Shown here one piece after another: positions 27,137 through 35,257 of a stretch of 64,000 bases of DNA. Under the pieces are notes generated by a model, which ran no database searches, had not been told where the DNA came from, and saw only the letters and a program-made list of their open reading frames with translations. The position numbers were made by a program, and so were the translations under genes. Each line of letters starts with the position of its first letter. The stretch's first letter is position 1. This DNA is from Gelidibacter maritimus (GTDB lineage: Bacteria > Bacteroidota > Bacteroidia > Flavobacteriales > Flavobacteriaceae), in NCBI RefSeq assembly GCF_014062315.1, contig NZ_JACGLT010000010.1, forward strand, positions 13,781 to 77,780, written 5' to 3'.

Positions 27137-28204
27137 ATGACCTCAATTACAACCGATGCATACGCCGTTCATTTTAATCAAACGGGATATAATCAACTTA
27201 ACAACTACCTTAGAGACAATCATTTCTCCAAACTATTTATTATTGTAGACACCAATACACATCAGCATTGCTTACCACTTTTTATGTCGAAATTAGAAAC
27301 AAATTTAGATTGTGAAATTATAGAAATTGACCCCGGTGAAGCGCATAAAAATATTGACACCTGTGTAGGCGTATGGAATGTCTTGTCTGAACTGGGTGCT
27401 GACAGAAAAAGTCTTATCATCAATGTTGGCGGAGGTGTGGTTACTGATTTAGGAGGGTTTGTAGCCTGCACCTTCAAGCGCGGCTTAAAATACATTAACG
27501 TCCCCACCTCGCTCCTCGCCATGGTTGACGCGTCTGTAGGTGGAAAAACAGGTGTTGATCTCGGCGCCCTTAAAAATCAAATTGGTGTGATCGCCTCGGG
27601 TGATATGGTAATTGTGGACACCAGCTATTTGAATACTCTTCCTCAAAATCATCTTAAGAGCGGCTTAGCTGAAATGCTCAAACATGGACTCATTTTCGAT
27701 GCGTCCTATTGGAATAAATTTTTAGACCTAAACAATTTAACCTTAGACGATTTAGATACTTTAATTCATCAATCGGTTGAAATAAAGAACACCATTGTTA
27801 CTGAAGACCCGAATGAACATGGTATTCGGAAAACTCTTAATTTCGGACACACTTTAGGCCATGCCATTGAATCTTATTTTTTAAGCAATGCAGACAGGGA
27901 GGAGCTCTTACATGGGGAAGCGATAGCTATAGGAATGATTATGGAAGCTTATATTTCATCTGAATTACTCCGATTTCCAAAAGATGATTTGGAGACAATT
28001 AAAGAAACCTTCTTCAAAATATTTAAAAAAGTGGCAATTGAACCAACAGATCATGATGACATTATCGATCTTTTAAAATATGATAAAAAAAACGAACATG
28101 GTAACATCAATTTTGTTTTACTGGAAAAGATTGGAACACCTAAAATTGACTGTTTAGTAGAAAATGAATTGCTAATAAAGGCATTTGAATTTTATAGATC
28201 CTAA
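27137..28204 (+). CDS. aroB: 3-dehydroquinate synthase
   Basis: 355 residues, standard AroB length. The NAD-binding and active-site segment is clear: GGGVVTDLGGFVA near residue 96, then INVPTSLLAMVDASVGGKTG (residues ~118-137, Lys in SVGGK contacts phosphate), and the zinc ligands in LNFGHTLGHAIE (~236-247) and HGEAIAIGM (~258). It converts DAHP to 3-dehydroquinate in the shikimate pathway. It stands alone, divergent from the proline dehydrogenase gene and followed by more than 500 bp without a gene. Confidence 0.96.
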   Translation: MTSITTDAYAVHFNQTGYNQLNNYLRDNHFSKLFIIVDTNTHQHCLPLFMSKLETNLDCEIIEIDPGEAHKNIDTCVGVWNVLSELGADRKSLIINVGGGVVTDLGGFVACTFKRGLKYINVPTSLLAMVDASVGGKTGVDLGALKNQIGVIASGDMVIVDTSYLNTLPQNHLKSGLAEMLKHGLIFDASYWNKFLDLNNLTLDDLDTLIHQSVEIKNTIVTEDPNEHGIRKTLNFGHTLGHAIESYFLSNADREELLHGEAIAIGMIMEAYISSELLRFPKDDLETIKETFFKIFKKVAIEPTDHDDIIDLLKYDKKNEHGNINFVLLEKIGTPKIDCLVENELLIKAFEFYRS

Positions 28205-28761
28205 ATTGTGATTATTACTACTTTAAAGTTGATGCTTCTCAAGATCTCAAATGACAGAAGGAATAATTTATCATACCTATTTGTACCAGACGCATGTGGT
28301 GAAAGCTCTTAAATAAGGAAAGTATGGCAATTCTCGCACTCTGATATCTTTAGAATAGACTTAAGACAATCCTATTGATACCACGTCCTTTCGTCACAAA
28401 AGCATCAGGATCAAAACAAAGAAGATTAGCCTTGTCATACCCTGAAATACACAACGCGCGAAAGGCAAACAAATATACTATTATAATGAAATGCAGTAGA
28501 ATTCACTGAACAGTCCATTTTATAGCGTCACAGTATTTGGATTTTAATCATTAGTGCTTCTAAAGATTGAAGTTTCGATAATATTTCTCCTCAAACTCTT
28601 GAATTTAACAGCATCATCTACATTATCTATAAAAAGCTGGTATAAATTATTATTAAGCTGTACTTAGTTATTCTTCAGCCTTCAAATACCTAAATGACGC
28701 AATTAAAATACCCTTTGTTGAGCGCTCAACAAAAGATGATTAATACGAGATGTAAATATGA
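28205..28761. other. 557-bp stretch without recognisable gene
   Basis: Lies between convergent aroB and the Lrp-type gene. The minus strand has one open run of about 40 codons (roughly 28350-28480), but it has no start-linked motif or family resemblance I can name. The only striking element is the 20-bp palindrome at 28714-28733. No tRNA-like cloverleaf was seen. Confidence 0.55.
28714..28733. promoter_or_regulatory. Perfect 20-bp palindrome
   Basis: TTTGTTGAGCGCTCAACAAA reads the same on both strands. It lies 29 bp beyond the stop of the Lrp-type gene. It could fold as a short transcript hairpin (terminator-like, though without a clean U-run) or be a site for a dimeric DNA-binding protein. 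Function unknown. Confidence 0.5.
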
Positions 28762-29241
28762 TTAAAGTTCGTTAAAAATAGAGTGCATAAGACGCTTCTT
28801 GTCATTAATGCTCTCCTCTAACGAAATCATGGTCTCAGTTCTGTAAATACCTTCAATATCGTCTAACAGGAAGATGATATCTTTTGCGTGCGATGTGTTT
28901 TTAGCTCTTACCTTACAGAAAATATTAAATTTGCCTGTGGTAATGTGAGCCACAGTTACGAATGGTATTTCACTAATGCGCTCTAAAACAAATTTCGTTT
29001 GAGAAGTGTTATTTAAGAAAACGCCGACATAGGCAATAAAAGAATACCCTAATTTTTTATAATCCAAGGTCAAGGATGACCCTTTAATAATACCTGCTTC
29101 CTCCATTTTTTTTACGCGAACGTGAACTGTTCCAGCCGAAATCACTAATTTTTTGGCAATATCCGTAAATGGAATTCGCGTATTATCAATTAACATATCT
29201 AAAATTTGATGATCAATTTCATCTAATTTGAATTTACCCAT
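28762..29241 (-). CDS. Lrp/AsnC family transcriptional regulator
   Basis: 159 residues. An N-terminal AsnC-type winged HTH (KLDEIDHQILDMLIDNTRIP; ISAGTVHVRVKKMEEAGII, residues ~5-58) is followed by the RAM/AsnC ligand-binding domain (GVFLNNTSQTKFVLERI, VTTGKFN-like HITTGKFNIFCKV). Such proteins are octameric or dimeric amino-acid-responsive regulators, and the target is not evident. It is transcribed in the same direction as the upstream M14 peptidase gene but has its own -7-like element at 29267-29274, so it may be independently expressed. Confidence 0.93.
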   Translation of the reverse strand: MGKFKLDEIDHQILDMLIDNTRIPFTDIAKKLVISAGTVHVRVKKMEEAGIIKGSSLTLDYKKLGYSFIAYVGVFLNNTSQTKFVLERISEIPFVTVAHITTGKFNIFCKVRAKNTSHAKDIIFLLDDIEGIYRTETMISLEESINDKKRLMHSIFNEL

Positions 29242-29266
29242 TTGTTATAAATTATTAAATTTTTTA

Positions 29267-29274
29267 CAAAAATA
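29267..29274 (-). promoter_or_regulatory. Putative -7 promoter element of the Lrp-type gene
   Basis: On the minus strand the octamer reads TATTTTTG, matching TAnnTTTG, 25 nt upstream of the start codon. No good -33 element is seen at normal spacing. Confidence 0.45.
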
Positions 29275-29314
29275 GTAGAAATATGTTGAAGATAATACAC
29301 CAAAAGAGACTTTT

Positions 29315-30472
29315 TTACACAGATAGTGACTGTTTTTTATTATTTATCCATACGAAATCGATTGAGATGCCTTCACTTAATTCCGTATGATCTTCAACAA
29401 AAACTAATTGTTCATTTGCGTCAATTTCTCTGTGACCGAAAAAATCACTTAAATCTGAAATTTTATCAATTTTTGGAATAAATACAATGCGATCTTCTTC
29501 AAGTTTCTCATCATATTGTATGGCAATATCCGAAACTTGATGTCCTTCTCCTGTTTTCAACTTCGCATTTCGAATGATAATATCAAAAAATAACTTTTCG
29601 TTACGAGGAATTTCGAAATAAGTTTTTTCTTTAAGACCTTGTGGATTTCCAAACACAATCTCAACCACTCCAACCCATAAGGATTGAAAAATCAATTCCC
29701 TGACCTTTTCCCTGTTGTAATCTTCGTGATAATGGCCAGCTTCAAACAAAATCGTAGGCACATTTGAAGCTTGGAATGTATCCCCAACACAATTAATATT
29801 AAAAGCATCATCATAAATACCCACCTGACCTGGGATTTGGGATTGAAGATTATTATTCATTTTAACTATGACATCCATGGCTATCTTACGTGTTTTAGTC
29901 ACTGAGCGGCCGTTATTTTGAGCTGGGGCTAAGAAGGAAACAGCAGCAGGCTTATTCCTTTCTCCAGCACTGAATATGGTGCGCTGTCCATGAAGATTAA
30001 AACAAAAATCTGGTTGAAAATCCTCAAAACAATTTCTTAGCACCCTGCTTTCTGGTTGAGTTAAATCTTGTGCATCTCTATTTAAATCGACTTGATTAGC
30101 ATTTAATCGTGTGTACAGTCGTGAACCATCCGGATTCAACATAGGTATAATCCCAAGCGTACAACTATCCAACAATCTTCTCACAAAGTCATTTTTGCTT
30201 TGAGTGAGAACGTTTAATAGGTCAAAAATAGCTTTGGTGGTTGTACTTTCATTACCATGCATTTGAGACCACATTAAAATCTTCTTTGGTCCAGATCCGA
30301 CTTTTATAAAATGAATGTCTTCATTCAAAACTGAGCACCCAATTATTGATAGGTCAATATGAGTACTGTGCTTTTCTAACAAACCTCTGATATGATCTGA
30401 ATTGATATAGCGACCAAAAAGAAGTGCTTCTCGGTGATGCTCATATTCCTTTAATAAATGTTCTATATCCAT
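29315..30472 (-). CDS. M14 family zinc carboxypeptidase-like protein
   Basis: 385 residues from ATG at 30472. A TTG seven codons further upstream overlaps a promoter-like element and is rejected as the start. The first zinc motif is HGNE (His72, Glu75), the third ligand is His161 in FNLHGQR, and substrate-site elements NPDGSRLYTR and VDLNRDA are present. A late Glu in TILFEAGHYHED fits the catalytic base. There is no signal peptide, so it is likely cytosolic, acting on peptides or on amidated small molecules. It is divergent from an HTH regulator gene, and both promoters carry the same palindromic site (see 30487-30748). Confidence 0.88.
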   Translation of the reverse strand: MDIEHLLKEYEHHREALLFGRYINSDHIRGLLEKHSTHIDLSIIGCSVLNEDIHFIKVGSGPKKILMWSQMHGNESTTTKAIFDLLNVLTQSKNDFVRRLLDSCTLGIIPMLNPDGSRLYTRLNANQVDLNRDAQDLTQPESRVLRNCFEDFQPDFCFNLHGQRTIFSAGERNKPAAVSFLAPAQNNGRSVTKTRKIAMDVIVKMNNNLQSQIPGQVGIYDDAFNINCVGDTFQASNVPTILFEAGHYHEDYNREKVRELIFQSLWVGVVEIVFGNPQGLKEKTYFEIPRNEKLFFDIIIRNAKLKTGEGHQVSDIAIQYDEKLEEDRIVFIPKIDKISDLSDFFGHREIDANEQLVFVEDHTELSEGISIDFVWINNKKQSLSV

Positions 30473-30486
30473 GTGAAAATAATTAT

Positions 30487-30500
30487 GATACAAATGTAAA
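30487..30500 (-). promoter_or_regulatory. Palindromic operator-like site 1 overlapping the M14 gene promoter
   Basis: On the minus strand it reads TTTACATTTGTATC, a near-copy of the perfect palindrome at 30511-30524. It includes TACATTTG (30498-30491), a perfect TAnnTTTG -7 element about 19 nt before the M14 start codon, so a protein bound here would block promoter opening. Confidence 0.5.
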
Positions 30501-30510
30501 CAAATGAATT

Positions 30511-30524
30511 TTTACATTTGTAAA
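30511..30524. promoter_or_regulatory. Palindromic operator-like site 2
   Basis: TTTACATTTGTAAA, 6-bp arms separated by TT. It has the same architecture as site 3 at 30735-30748 and lies centre-to-centre ~24 bp from site 1, roughly two helical turns, so proteins on sites 1 and 2 could touch. Confidence 0.5.
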
Positions 30525-30734
30525 CGATATTATTCGCGGTATTTGTTTACAACAATCAACCATTAGACCTCGTTTAAAACACCATTCAGGCGAATTATCA
30601 TCTTCTAAATTAGAATTTAGAAAAGTACAACATTAAATTCTGATAACCAATATATTAAATTATGTAATATAAAGTTTAGATTTCAATAAAAACTAATGAT
30701 TTTCTTAAATAATTAGCTTTGAAGGTTGTTTTTG

Positions 30735-30748
30735 GTTACATTTGTAAC
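30735..30748. promoter_or_regulatory. Palindromic operator-like site 3 with -7 promoter element of the HTH gene
   Basis: GTTACATTTGTAAC, a perfect palindrome around TT. It contains TACATTTG (30737-30744), a perfect TAnnTTTG -7 element. A TTTG at 30718-30721 could be the -33 box with a somewhat short 15-nt spacer. Transcription would start near 30750, which excludes the TTG at 30719 as initiator and supports ATG 30776. Confidence 0.55.
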
Positions 30749-30775
30749 GCACTAACATCTAAACAAGAGTTTACA

Positions 30776-31153
30776 ATGATCAACAATGAGGAATTCGCAA
30801 AGCGGTTACAAAAAGTTATCGATTATTATGCAGAATCGGCATCTTCTTTCTCCGATGTCATAGGTGTTCAGCGCTCAAGTATTTCGCATATTCTATCCGG
30901 TAGGAACAAACCCAGTTTGGATTTCGTACTAAAAGTATTATCGTCCTACCCCGAAGTCGAACTCTATTGGCTGTTAAATGGTAAGGGCGAGTTCCCCGCC
31001 CAATCTAAAGTTATTGCTAAAGAACAAAATCATATCCCAGAAAAAACACCGCAACCGACTTCAAGTCTGAACGCAAAAAAAGATGAGAAAAACATTGAGA
31101 AAATTGTTGTTTTTTATACGGACGGGACTTTCAAGGAATTTATAAAAAATTAA
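30776..31153 (+). CDS. HTH (XRE/CI-repressor-like) transcriptional regulator
   Basis: 125 residues from ATG 30776. Residues 1-70 form a helix-turn-helix domain of the phage CI/XRE type: FAKRLQKVIDYYAESASSFS, then IGVQRSSISHILSGRNKPSL (recognition helix) and the closing VELYWLLNGKGEFP. The remaining ~55 residues are a polar linker ending in a short beta-like segment (KIVVFYTDGTFKEFI). It is probably a dimeric repressor. Its promoter and that of the divergent M14 peptidase gene share 14-nt palindromes, which suggests autoregulation and control of the neighbour. An IS200-type remnant begins ~20 bp after its stop. Confidence 0.9.
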   Translation: MINNEEFAKRLQKVIDYYAESASSFSDVIGVQRSSISHILSGRNKPSLDFVLKVLSSYPEVELYWLLNGKGEFPAQSKVIAKEQNHIPEKTPQPTSSLNAKKDEKNIEKIVVFYTDGTFKEFIKN

Positions 31154-31172
31154 CTGGATAAATAAAAATGCA

Positions 31173-31189
31173 CACCTTCTTAGAAGGTG
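31173..31189. repeat. Hairpin at right end of IS200-type remnant
   Basis: 8-bp stem CACCTTCT/AGAAGGTG with a 1-nt centre, 20 nt after the stop of the HTH gene. It probably is the right-end recognition hairpin and may now also act as a transcript end for the HTH gene. Confidence 0.6.
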
Positions 31190-31260
31190 CCTTTGGTTAG
31201 CCCTCATAGGGGGCGGCAAGGGAAAATTAAGAAATCAAACCGATGTTGCTGATCCTCAAC

Positions 31261-31671
31261 TCACTTCTCTTCTTTCTCTTAATATTTTACATGTTTCTTA
31301 ATCATTTCCTCGACCAAGTTGATGATGGTAACAAAATATCCCCGCGCCCAAAAATGATTGACCCAATAGGGCTTCGTTTTCAATTTAGGGTAACTCTTGA
31401 ACAGTTTTATTGCAATCTTGTCCTTTAGAGTACCCATCAATTTTGTAATAGAAACTTTCGGCGGAACTGAAACCAATAAATGAAAGTGGTCTTCTTCAAC
31501 GTTCAATGCCCGAACATCACAACCTTTCCAATCATAGAGCATTTTATAACGTGTTCGACCAAATTTTATATTGCTCCCTTCAAAATCCGAAGACGATATT
31601 TTGGAACCCAAACAATATGATAGTCACATTCATAAATAAGATGGCTAAGTTTCTTATATTTATTTACTCAT
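31261..31671 (-). pseudogene. Broken IS200/IS605 TnpA (Y1 transposase)
   Basis: From ATG 31671 an in-frame stop appears at the fourth codon. A second frame then shows the conserved N-terminus KLSHLIYECDYHIVWVPKYR, another stop after ILKGAI, and a further shift near 31550 into YDWKGC, the HUH motif in EDHFHLL, and FKSYPKLKTKPYW, FWARGYFV. A premature TAA (probably Gln to stop) precedes the natural TGA at 31261. The Tyr expected in the last helix reads His (KKHVKY). At least two frame disruptions and three stops make it inactive. Confidence 0.9.
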
Positions 31672-31705
31672 AGGGCAAATATAAGGCACAGACGTCAGAA
31701 CATTA

Positions 31706-31724
31706 CCACCTGCAAAGCAGGTGG
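31706..31724. repeat. Hairpin at left end of IS200-type remnant
   Basis: 8-bp perfect stem CCACCTGC/GCAGGTGG with an AAA loop, 35 nt upstream of the transposase start, where IS200-type left-end hairpins lie. Confidence 0.65.
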
Positions 31725-31740
31725 ATTTTTAAGGTGAATT

Positions 31741-32052
31741 AGATTCACATCTATTTTTGGAAATTAGAATTCTTTATTTTTGCGATTCTAAATATGATTT
31801 CATTATATAATTCTATAAATAGGATCAGTTAGATGAAACGTCTTAACTTTTTATTGTTCTGATTTTGCCCCCTTGCTCCATGCAAATCTCGATAAAAATT
31901 TGAAACCAATTTTTCAATATTTATCTACATTAAATCGTTAAATTCAATCCACATGGCTAAAAGATGCAAAAGGCTGAAGGTTTTATTCCACATTATCTTA
32001 TATTTCCAATTTATTTTATTATTTATTTGTCTAATATATCAATGACGACTCG
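31741..32052. other. Intergenic region (312 bp)
   Basis: A+T-rich sequence between the IS remnant and the acyltransferase gene, with no open frame or hairpin of note. It should contain the promoter of the 32053-34445 operon. No clear TAnnTTTG was found. Confidence 0.5.
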
Positions 32053-33501
32053 ATGCTTTTTAACTCAATAGATTTTGCAATATTTCTACCTATTGTATTT
32101 TGTATCTACTGGTTTATCACACAGAAAAACCTAAAGGCGCAAAATCTATTTATTTTATTTGCAAGCTATGTTTTTTATGGATGGTGGGATTGGAGGTTTC
32201 TGTCGTTAATAATTTTCAGCACTATAGTTGATTACTCTATTGGTATCACCTTAGGTCGAGAAGAAAATCCAATAAAAAGAAAGATGTTCTTATGGATAAG
32301 CATCTTTACCAATTTAGGGTTTTTGGGCTTTTTCAAATATTTTAATTTTTTTCTAGAAAATTTACAATCTGCATACACCTTTTTTGGAAGTGAACTTAAT
32401 ATAAGTTCCTTACATATTATTTTACCTGTTGGAATAAGCTTTTATACCTTTCAGACCTTAAGCTATACTATTGATATTTATAAAGGAAAGTTGGAACCGA
32501 CGAAAGACATCATTGCCTTCTCAGCTTTTGTAAGCTTTTTCCCCCAACTTGTCGCAGGCCCAATAGAAAGAGCAACTAGTTTATTACCACAATTCTTTCA
32601 AAAACGGCAATTTGATTATAACCAAGCGGTAAATGGAATGCGGCAAATTTTATGGGGTTTTTTTAAAAAAATTGTTATTGCTGATAATTGTGCAATGTTT
32701 GCTAATCAATTCTTTAATAACTCATCAGAGTTCTCTGGGAGTTCTCTATTTCTGGGCGCAGTATTCTTTACATTTCAAATATATTGCGATTTCTCTGGTT
32801 ATTCTGATATTGCAATTGGCACTTCAAGATTATTTGGTTTTGATTTAAAGCAAAACTTTGCATTTCCTTATTTTTCACGAGATATAGCTGAATTTTGGAG
32901 GCGATGGCACATTTCACTCTCTACTTGGTTCCGTGATTACCTGTATATTCCGTTAGGAGGCAGTAGGGGCGGAAAATGGATGAAAATTAGAAACACATTT
33001 ATCATCTTTATTGTAAGTGGTTTTTGGCACGGTGCTAATTGGACATTTATTGTATGGGGCGCGTTAAACGCGATTTATTTTTTACCTCTACTAATTACCA
33101 AAAGAAATAGAACACACTTAGGAACAGTAGCTGAAAACAGCGTGCTACCATCGTTTAAGGAGTTTATCAATATGGCTTTTACATTTTTATTATCTGTAAT
33201 AGCATGGGTGTTTTTTAGAGCCAAAAATGTCGAACATGCAATTTCTTATCTAAAAACAATTTTTTCAAACAGTCTTTTTAGTATTCCAGAATTCGAAAAT
33301 AAACGCTATGCTCTCGAAATTATAGTGCTCGTTATATTTATGCTTATAATTGAATGGCTTGGAAGAAGAGACCAATATGGAATCGAAAAACTGGCCTTAA
33401 GATGTAATAGGAAAGTTAGACTCAGTATCTATTTAGTTCTCGTGTGTTTAATCTATCTTTATTTAGGCAAAGAACAAGAATTTATATATTTTCAATTTTA
33501 A
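32053..33501 (+). CDS. MBOAT family membrane O-acyltransferase (AlgI/DltB-like)
   Basis: 482 residues with about 10-12 membrane segments. The N-terminus MLFNSIDFAIFLPIVFCIYW and SYVFYGWWDWRFL are typical of the AlgI/PatA branch. The core motif FWRRWHISLSTWFRDYLYIP (~residues 283-302) and the catalytic His in SGFWHGANWTF (~322-332) are intact. It should carry an acyl, probably acetyl, group across the inner membrane for modification of an exported polymer. An SGNH-like protein follows after 2 bp and should perform or assist the transfer in the periplasm. The acceptor could be the surface polysaccharide or peptidoglycan. Confidence 0.93.
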   Translation: MLFNSIDFAIFLPIVFCIYWFITQKNLKAQNLFILFASYVFYGWWDWRFLSLIIFSTIVDYSIGITLGREENPIKRKMFLWISIFTNLGFLGFFKYFNFFLENLQSAYTFFGSELNISSLHIILPVGISFYTFQTLSYTIDIYKGKLEPTKDIIAFSAFVSFFPQLVAGPIERATSLLPQFFQKRQFDYNQAVNGMRQILWGFFKKIVIADNCAMFANQFFNNSSEFSGSSLFLGAVFFTFQIYCDFSGYSDIAIGTSRLFGFDLKQNFAFPYFSRDIAEFWRRWHISLSTWFRDYLYIPLGGSRGGKWMKIRNTFIIFIVSGFWHGANWTFIVWGALNAIYFLPLLITKRNRTHLGTVAENSVLPSFKEFINMAFTFLLSVIAWVFFRAKNVEHAISYLKTIFSNSLFSIPEFENKRYALEIIVLVIFMLIIEWLGRRDQYGIEKLALRCNRKVRLSIYLVLVCLIYLYLGKEQEFIYFQF

Positions 33502-33503
33502 AT

Positions 33504-34445
33504 ATGGTTAGTTTTATAAGAAAGTTTAGCGTATTTGCGTTCATTTCAATAGCTATATTAGCTATTATAATAGTCGTACCTTTTTCTATAATTAAACAAA
33601 AAGCCCGATTTGAAATAAGCGATAGTGCCAATATTGTTATGTTTGGACATTCTCACACTGAATGCGCTTACGATGACGAAATTATTCCTAATTTTAAAAA
33701 TTTAGCGTCCTCAGGAGAATCTTACTTCTACACTTTTCAAAAGATAAAGAAAACATTAAGTCAAAATCCAGAAATTGAAACTGTTTTTGTCGAATTTACA
33801 AATAATCAAATTGACAAGGTAATGGATGAATGGACTTGGGGGTATGACAAGATGTCATTTTATCTACCTGTCTATTTACCCTTTTTAGAATATCAAGATG
33901 TTGAAATTCTAAATGACAATAACGCTAGCACTTTCAGATCAACAATTTCTGTAGCTTCAAGAAAGAACTTATTCCGATTTTTAAAATCAGATTATGATTA
34001 CTCTGATGAAATAGGCGGGTTTACATCTCTAAATGTAAGTGCGGTTGATAGAATTTTAGATACTATGGATACTAATATTCAACATAATAAGACTTATTCT
34101 ACTTCAAATGTTAATTTACATTATTTAAGAAAAATTATTGATTACTGTAGGAGTGAAGGGAAAGATGTATTTCTTGTTAGAACGCCGCAACATAAGAAAT
34201 ATAAAATGTTAAAAAATGAAGAGCAATTCCTTTCTGTTAGAAACTCTCAATTTTCTGATATTGATTTTATAGACTTCAACAATAACAATCTTCCAAACAC
34301 TTATTATGCTGACTTAGAGCACCTAAACGGAAAGGGAGCCACGGTACTTTCAAAGAAATTTAAGCAATTACTAGAAGGGGGCTTAATTAGCTCAAAAGAG
34401 AAGTTCTTTATTGATAGAACCTTTCACTATTTAATTTCGGAATAG
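33504..34445 (+). CDS. SGNH-like periplasmic acyl-transfer partner of the MBOAT protein
   Basis: 313 residues from ATG 33504, two bases after the MBOAT stop. A possible earlier in-frame start would overlap the MBOAT gene by 58 nt and break the signal-anchor. One N-terminal membrane segment (~8-31) precedes NIVMFGHSHTECAYDD (nucleophile Ser50 in a GxSx block I). A late DLEHLNGKG near residue 270 provides the Asp-x-x-His dyad. The layout matches DltD/AlgJ/PatB-type proteins that work with an MBOAT. I expect it to be anchored in the inner membrane with a periplasmic catalytic domain. Overall similarity to any named family is weak. Confidence 0.82.
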   Translation: MVSFIRKFSVFAFISIAILAIIIVVPFSIIKQKARFEISDSANIVMFGHSHTECAYDDEIIPNFKNLASSGESYFYTFQKIKKTLSQNPEIETVFVEFTNNQIDKVMDEWTWGYDKMSFYLPVYLPFLEYQDVEILNDNNASTFRSTISVASRKNLFRFLKSDYDYSDEIGGFTSLNVSAVDRILDTMDTNIQHNKTYSTSNVNLHYLRKIIDYCRSEGKDVFLVRTPQHKKYKMLKNEEQFLSVRNSQFSDIDFIDFNNNNLPNTYYADLEHLNGKGATVLSKKFKQLLEGGLISSKEKFFIDRTFHYLISE

Positions 34446-34457
34446 CTTTCTTTTGAG

Positions 34458-34465
34458 TAATTTTG
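34458..34465 (+). promoter_or_regulatory. Putative -7 promoter element of small lipoprotein gene
   Basis: TAATTTTG matches TAnnTTTG, 17 nt before ATG 34483. It covers the alternative TTG start at 34453 and so argues against it. Confidence 0.45.
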
Positions 34466-34482
34466 TCCTCAAATTAAAAAAC

Positions 34483-34869
34483 ATGAAATTTCCATTAGTT
34501 TTCATTTTCTTACTCCTCTTGAGCAGCTGCTACAATAAGGAACGTGAATGCAAAGATTTTAGAACTGGTACATTCGAATTTAAATATACAACGGATGGTG
34601 TTGAAAAAACGGGTCGGTTTGTGAGAACTGAAAACCTTAACATCGATTATTATGAAAATAAAATCGATACGGCATCTATTAGATGGATTAACGATTGCGA
34701 ATTTATCATGAAACATATCAATCCGAAGAATATGAGCGAAGAGAAAGCCATCCATATGAAGATTTTAAGCACTTCTGAAGACTCCTATACTTTCGAGTAT
34801 AGCTTAGCCATTCAGCATGGCACCCAACAAAAACGTGTAGAACAAGGGAAGGCTAAAAAAGTCAAATAA
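34483..34869 (+). CDS. Small putative lipoprotein
   Basis: 128 residues from ATG 34483. A signal peptide with lipobox LLSSC puts the lipid-modified Cys at 16. The mature part (~112 residues) has a beta-rich pattern (GTFEFKYTTDGVEKTGRF; SIRWINDCEFIMKHI; TFEYSLAIQHGTQQ) like single-domain lipocalin- or DUF-type lipoproteins common in flavobacteria. I do not recognise a named family. It has its own promoter-like element, so it need not belong to the acyltransferase operon. Confidence 0.8.
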   Translation: MKFPLVFIFLLLLSSCYNKERECKDFRTGTFEFKYTTDGVEKTGRFVRTENLNIDYYENKIDTASIRWINDCEFIMKHINPKNMSEEKAIHMKILSTSEDSYTFEYSLAIQHGTQQKRVEQGKAKKVK

Positions 34870-35257
34870 TAGACTGTCTCCTAATTACATATCCATTATA
34901 AGTACATTGGTTTTTAATTGAAGATTACTTGTCCATACGTACGAAACCAAACCTCTATACCCTTAGCACCATTAGATTCTCTTGCTATCATTATGGGAAT
35001 AAGGCAGGATTTTTACCACTCAAAAATAATAAGTATTTAAAAGGCGTAGTGAAGTGCTTTACAAAGTCTTGTTTTTGATATAACGCCTTAGGTTCAACAA
35101 AAATGTTCCCATTTTATTCTTATGATCTCATCATTAAATATCAATTCACCCAGAAAAAGCTATTGAAAGTTAGTACCTAAGTTTCTGCATTTTTATATTA
35201 ATGAATATCAGTACTTTTTATTCAAATATTTTTGAAGAAAAAATCGCCACATAAAAA
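34870..35257. other. Intergenic region (388 bp)
   Basis: Between the convergent lipoprotein gene and parC. It contains no frame longer than ~25 codons that looks coding. A weak long-loop inverted repeat (AAGGCGT near 35040 and ACGCCTT near 35085) is the only structure seen, and no clear terminator was identified. Confidence 0.5.

Larger units (their letters stand above)
31170..31725 (-). mobile_element. Degenerate IS200-type insertion sequence
   Basis: The unit is bounded by two strong hairpins of the kind found in IS200/IS605 ends. One is CACCTTCT-T-AGAAGGTG at 31173-31189, past the transposase 3' end. The other is CCACCTGC-AAA-GCAGGTGG at 31706-31724, before its start. There is no inverted-repeat terminus or target duplication, as expected for this family. 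The single gene is a broken Y1 transposase on the minus strand. Exact cleavage positions cannot be set without a reference element. Confidence 0.75.

Noticed and set aside
30473-30493. TTG-initiated 7-residue extension of the M14 peptidase
   Set aside because: The TTG lies in the TACATTTG promoter element; ATG 30472 fits better.
30719-30775. TTG-initiated 19-residue extension of the HTH regulator
   Set aside because: It overlaps the promoter -7 element and palindromic site; ATG 30776 begins the conserved domain.
31243-31428. Plus-strand 61-codon frame over the IS200 remnant
   Set aside because: It is antisense to the transposase pseudogene and has no features of its own.
33444-33503. Earlier start of the SGNH-like protein overlapping the MBOAT gene
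   Set aside because: It would put 20 polar residues before the membrane anchor and a 58-nt overlap, while ATG 33504 is ideally placed.
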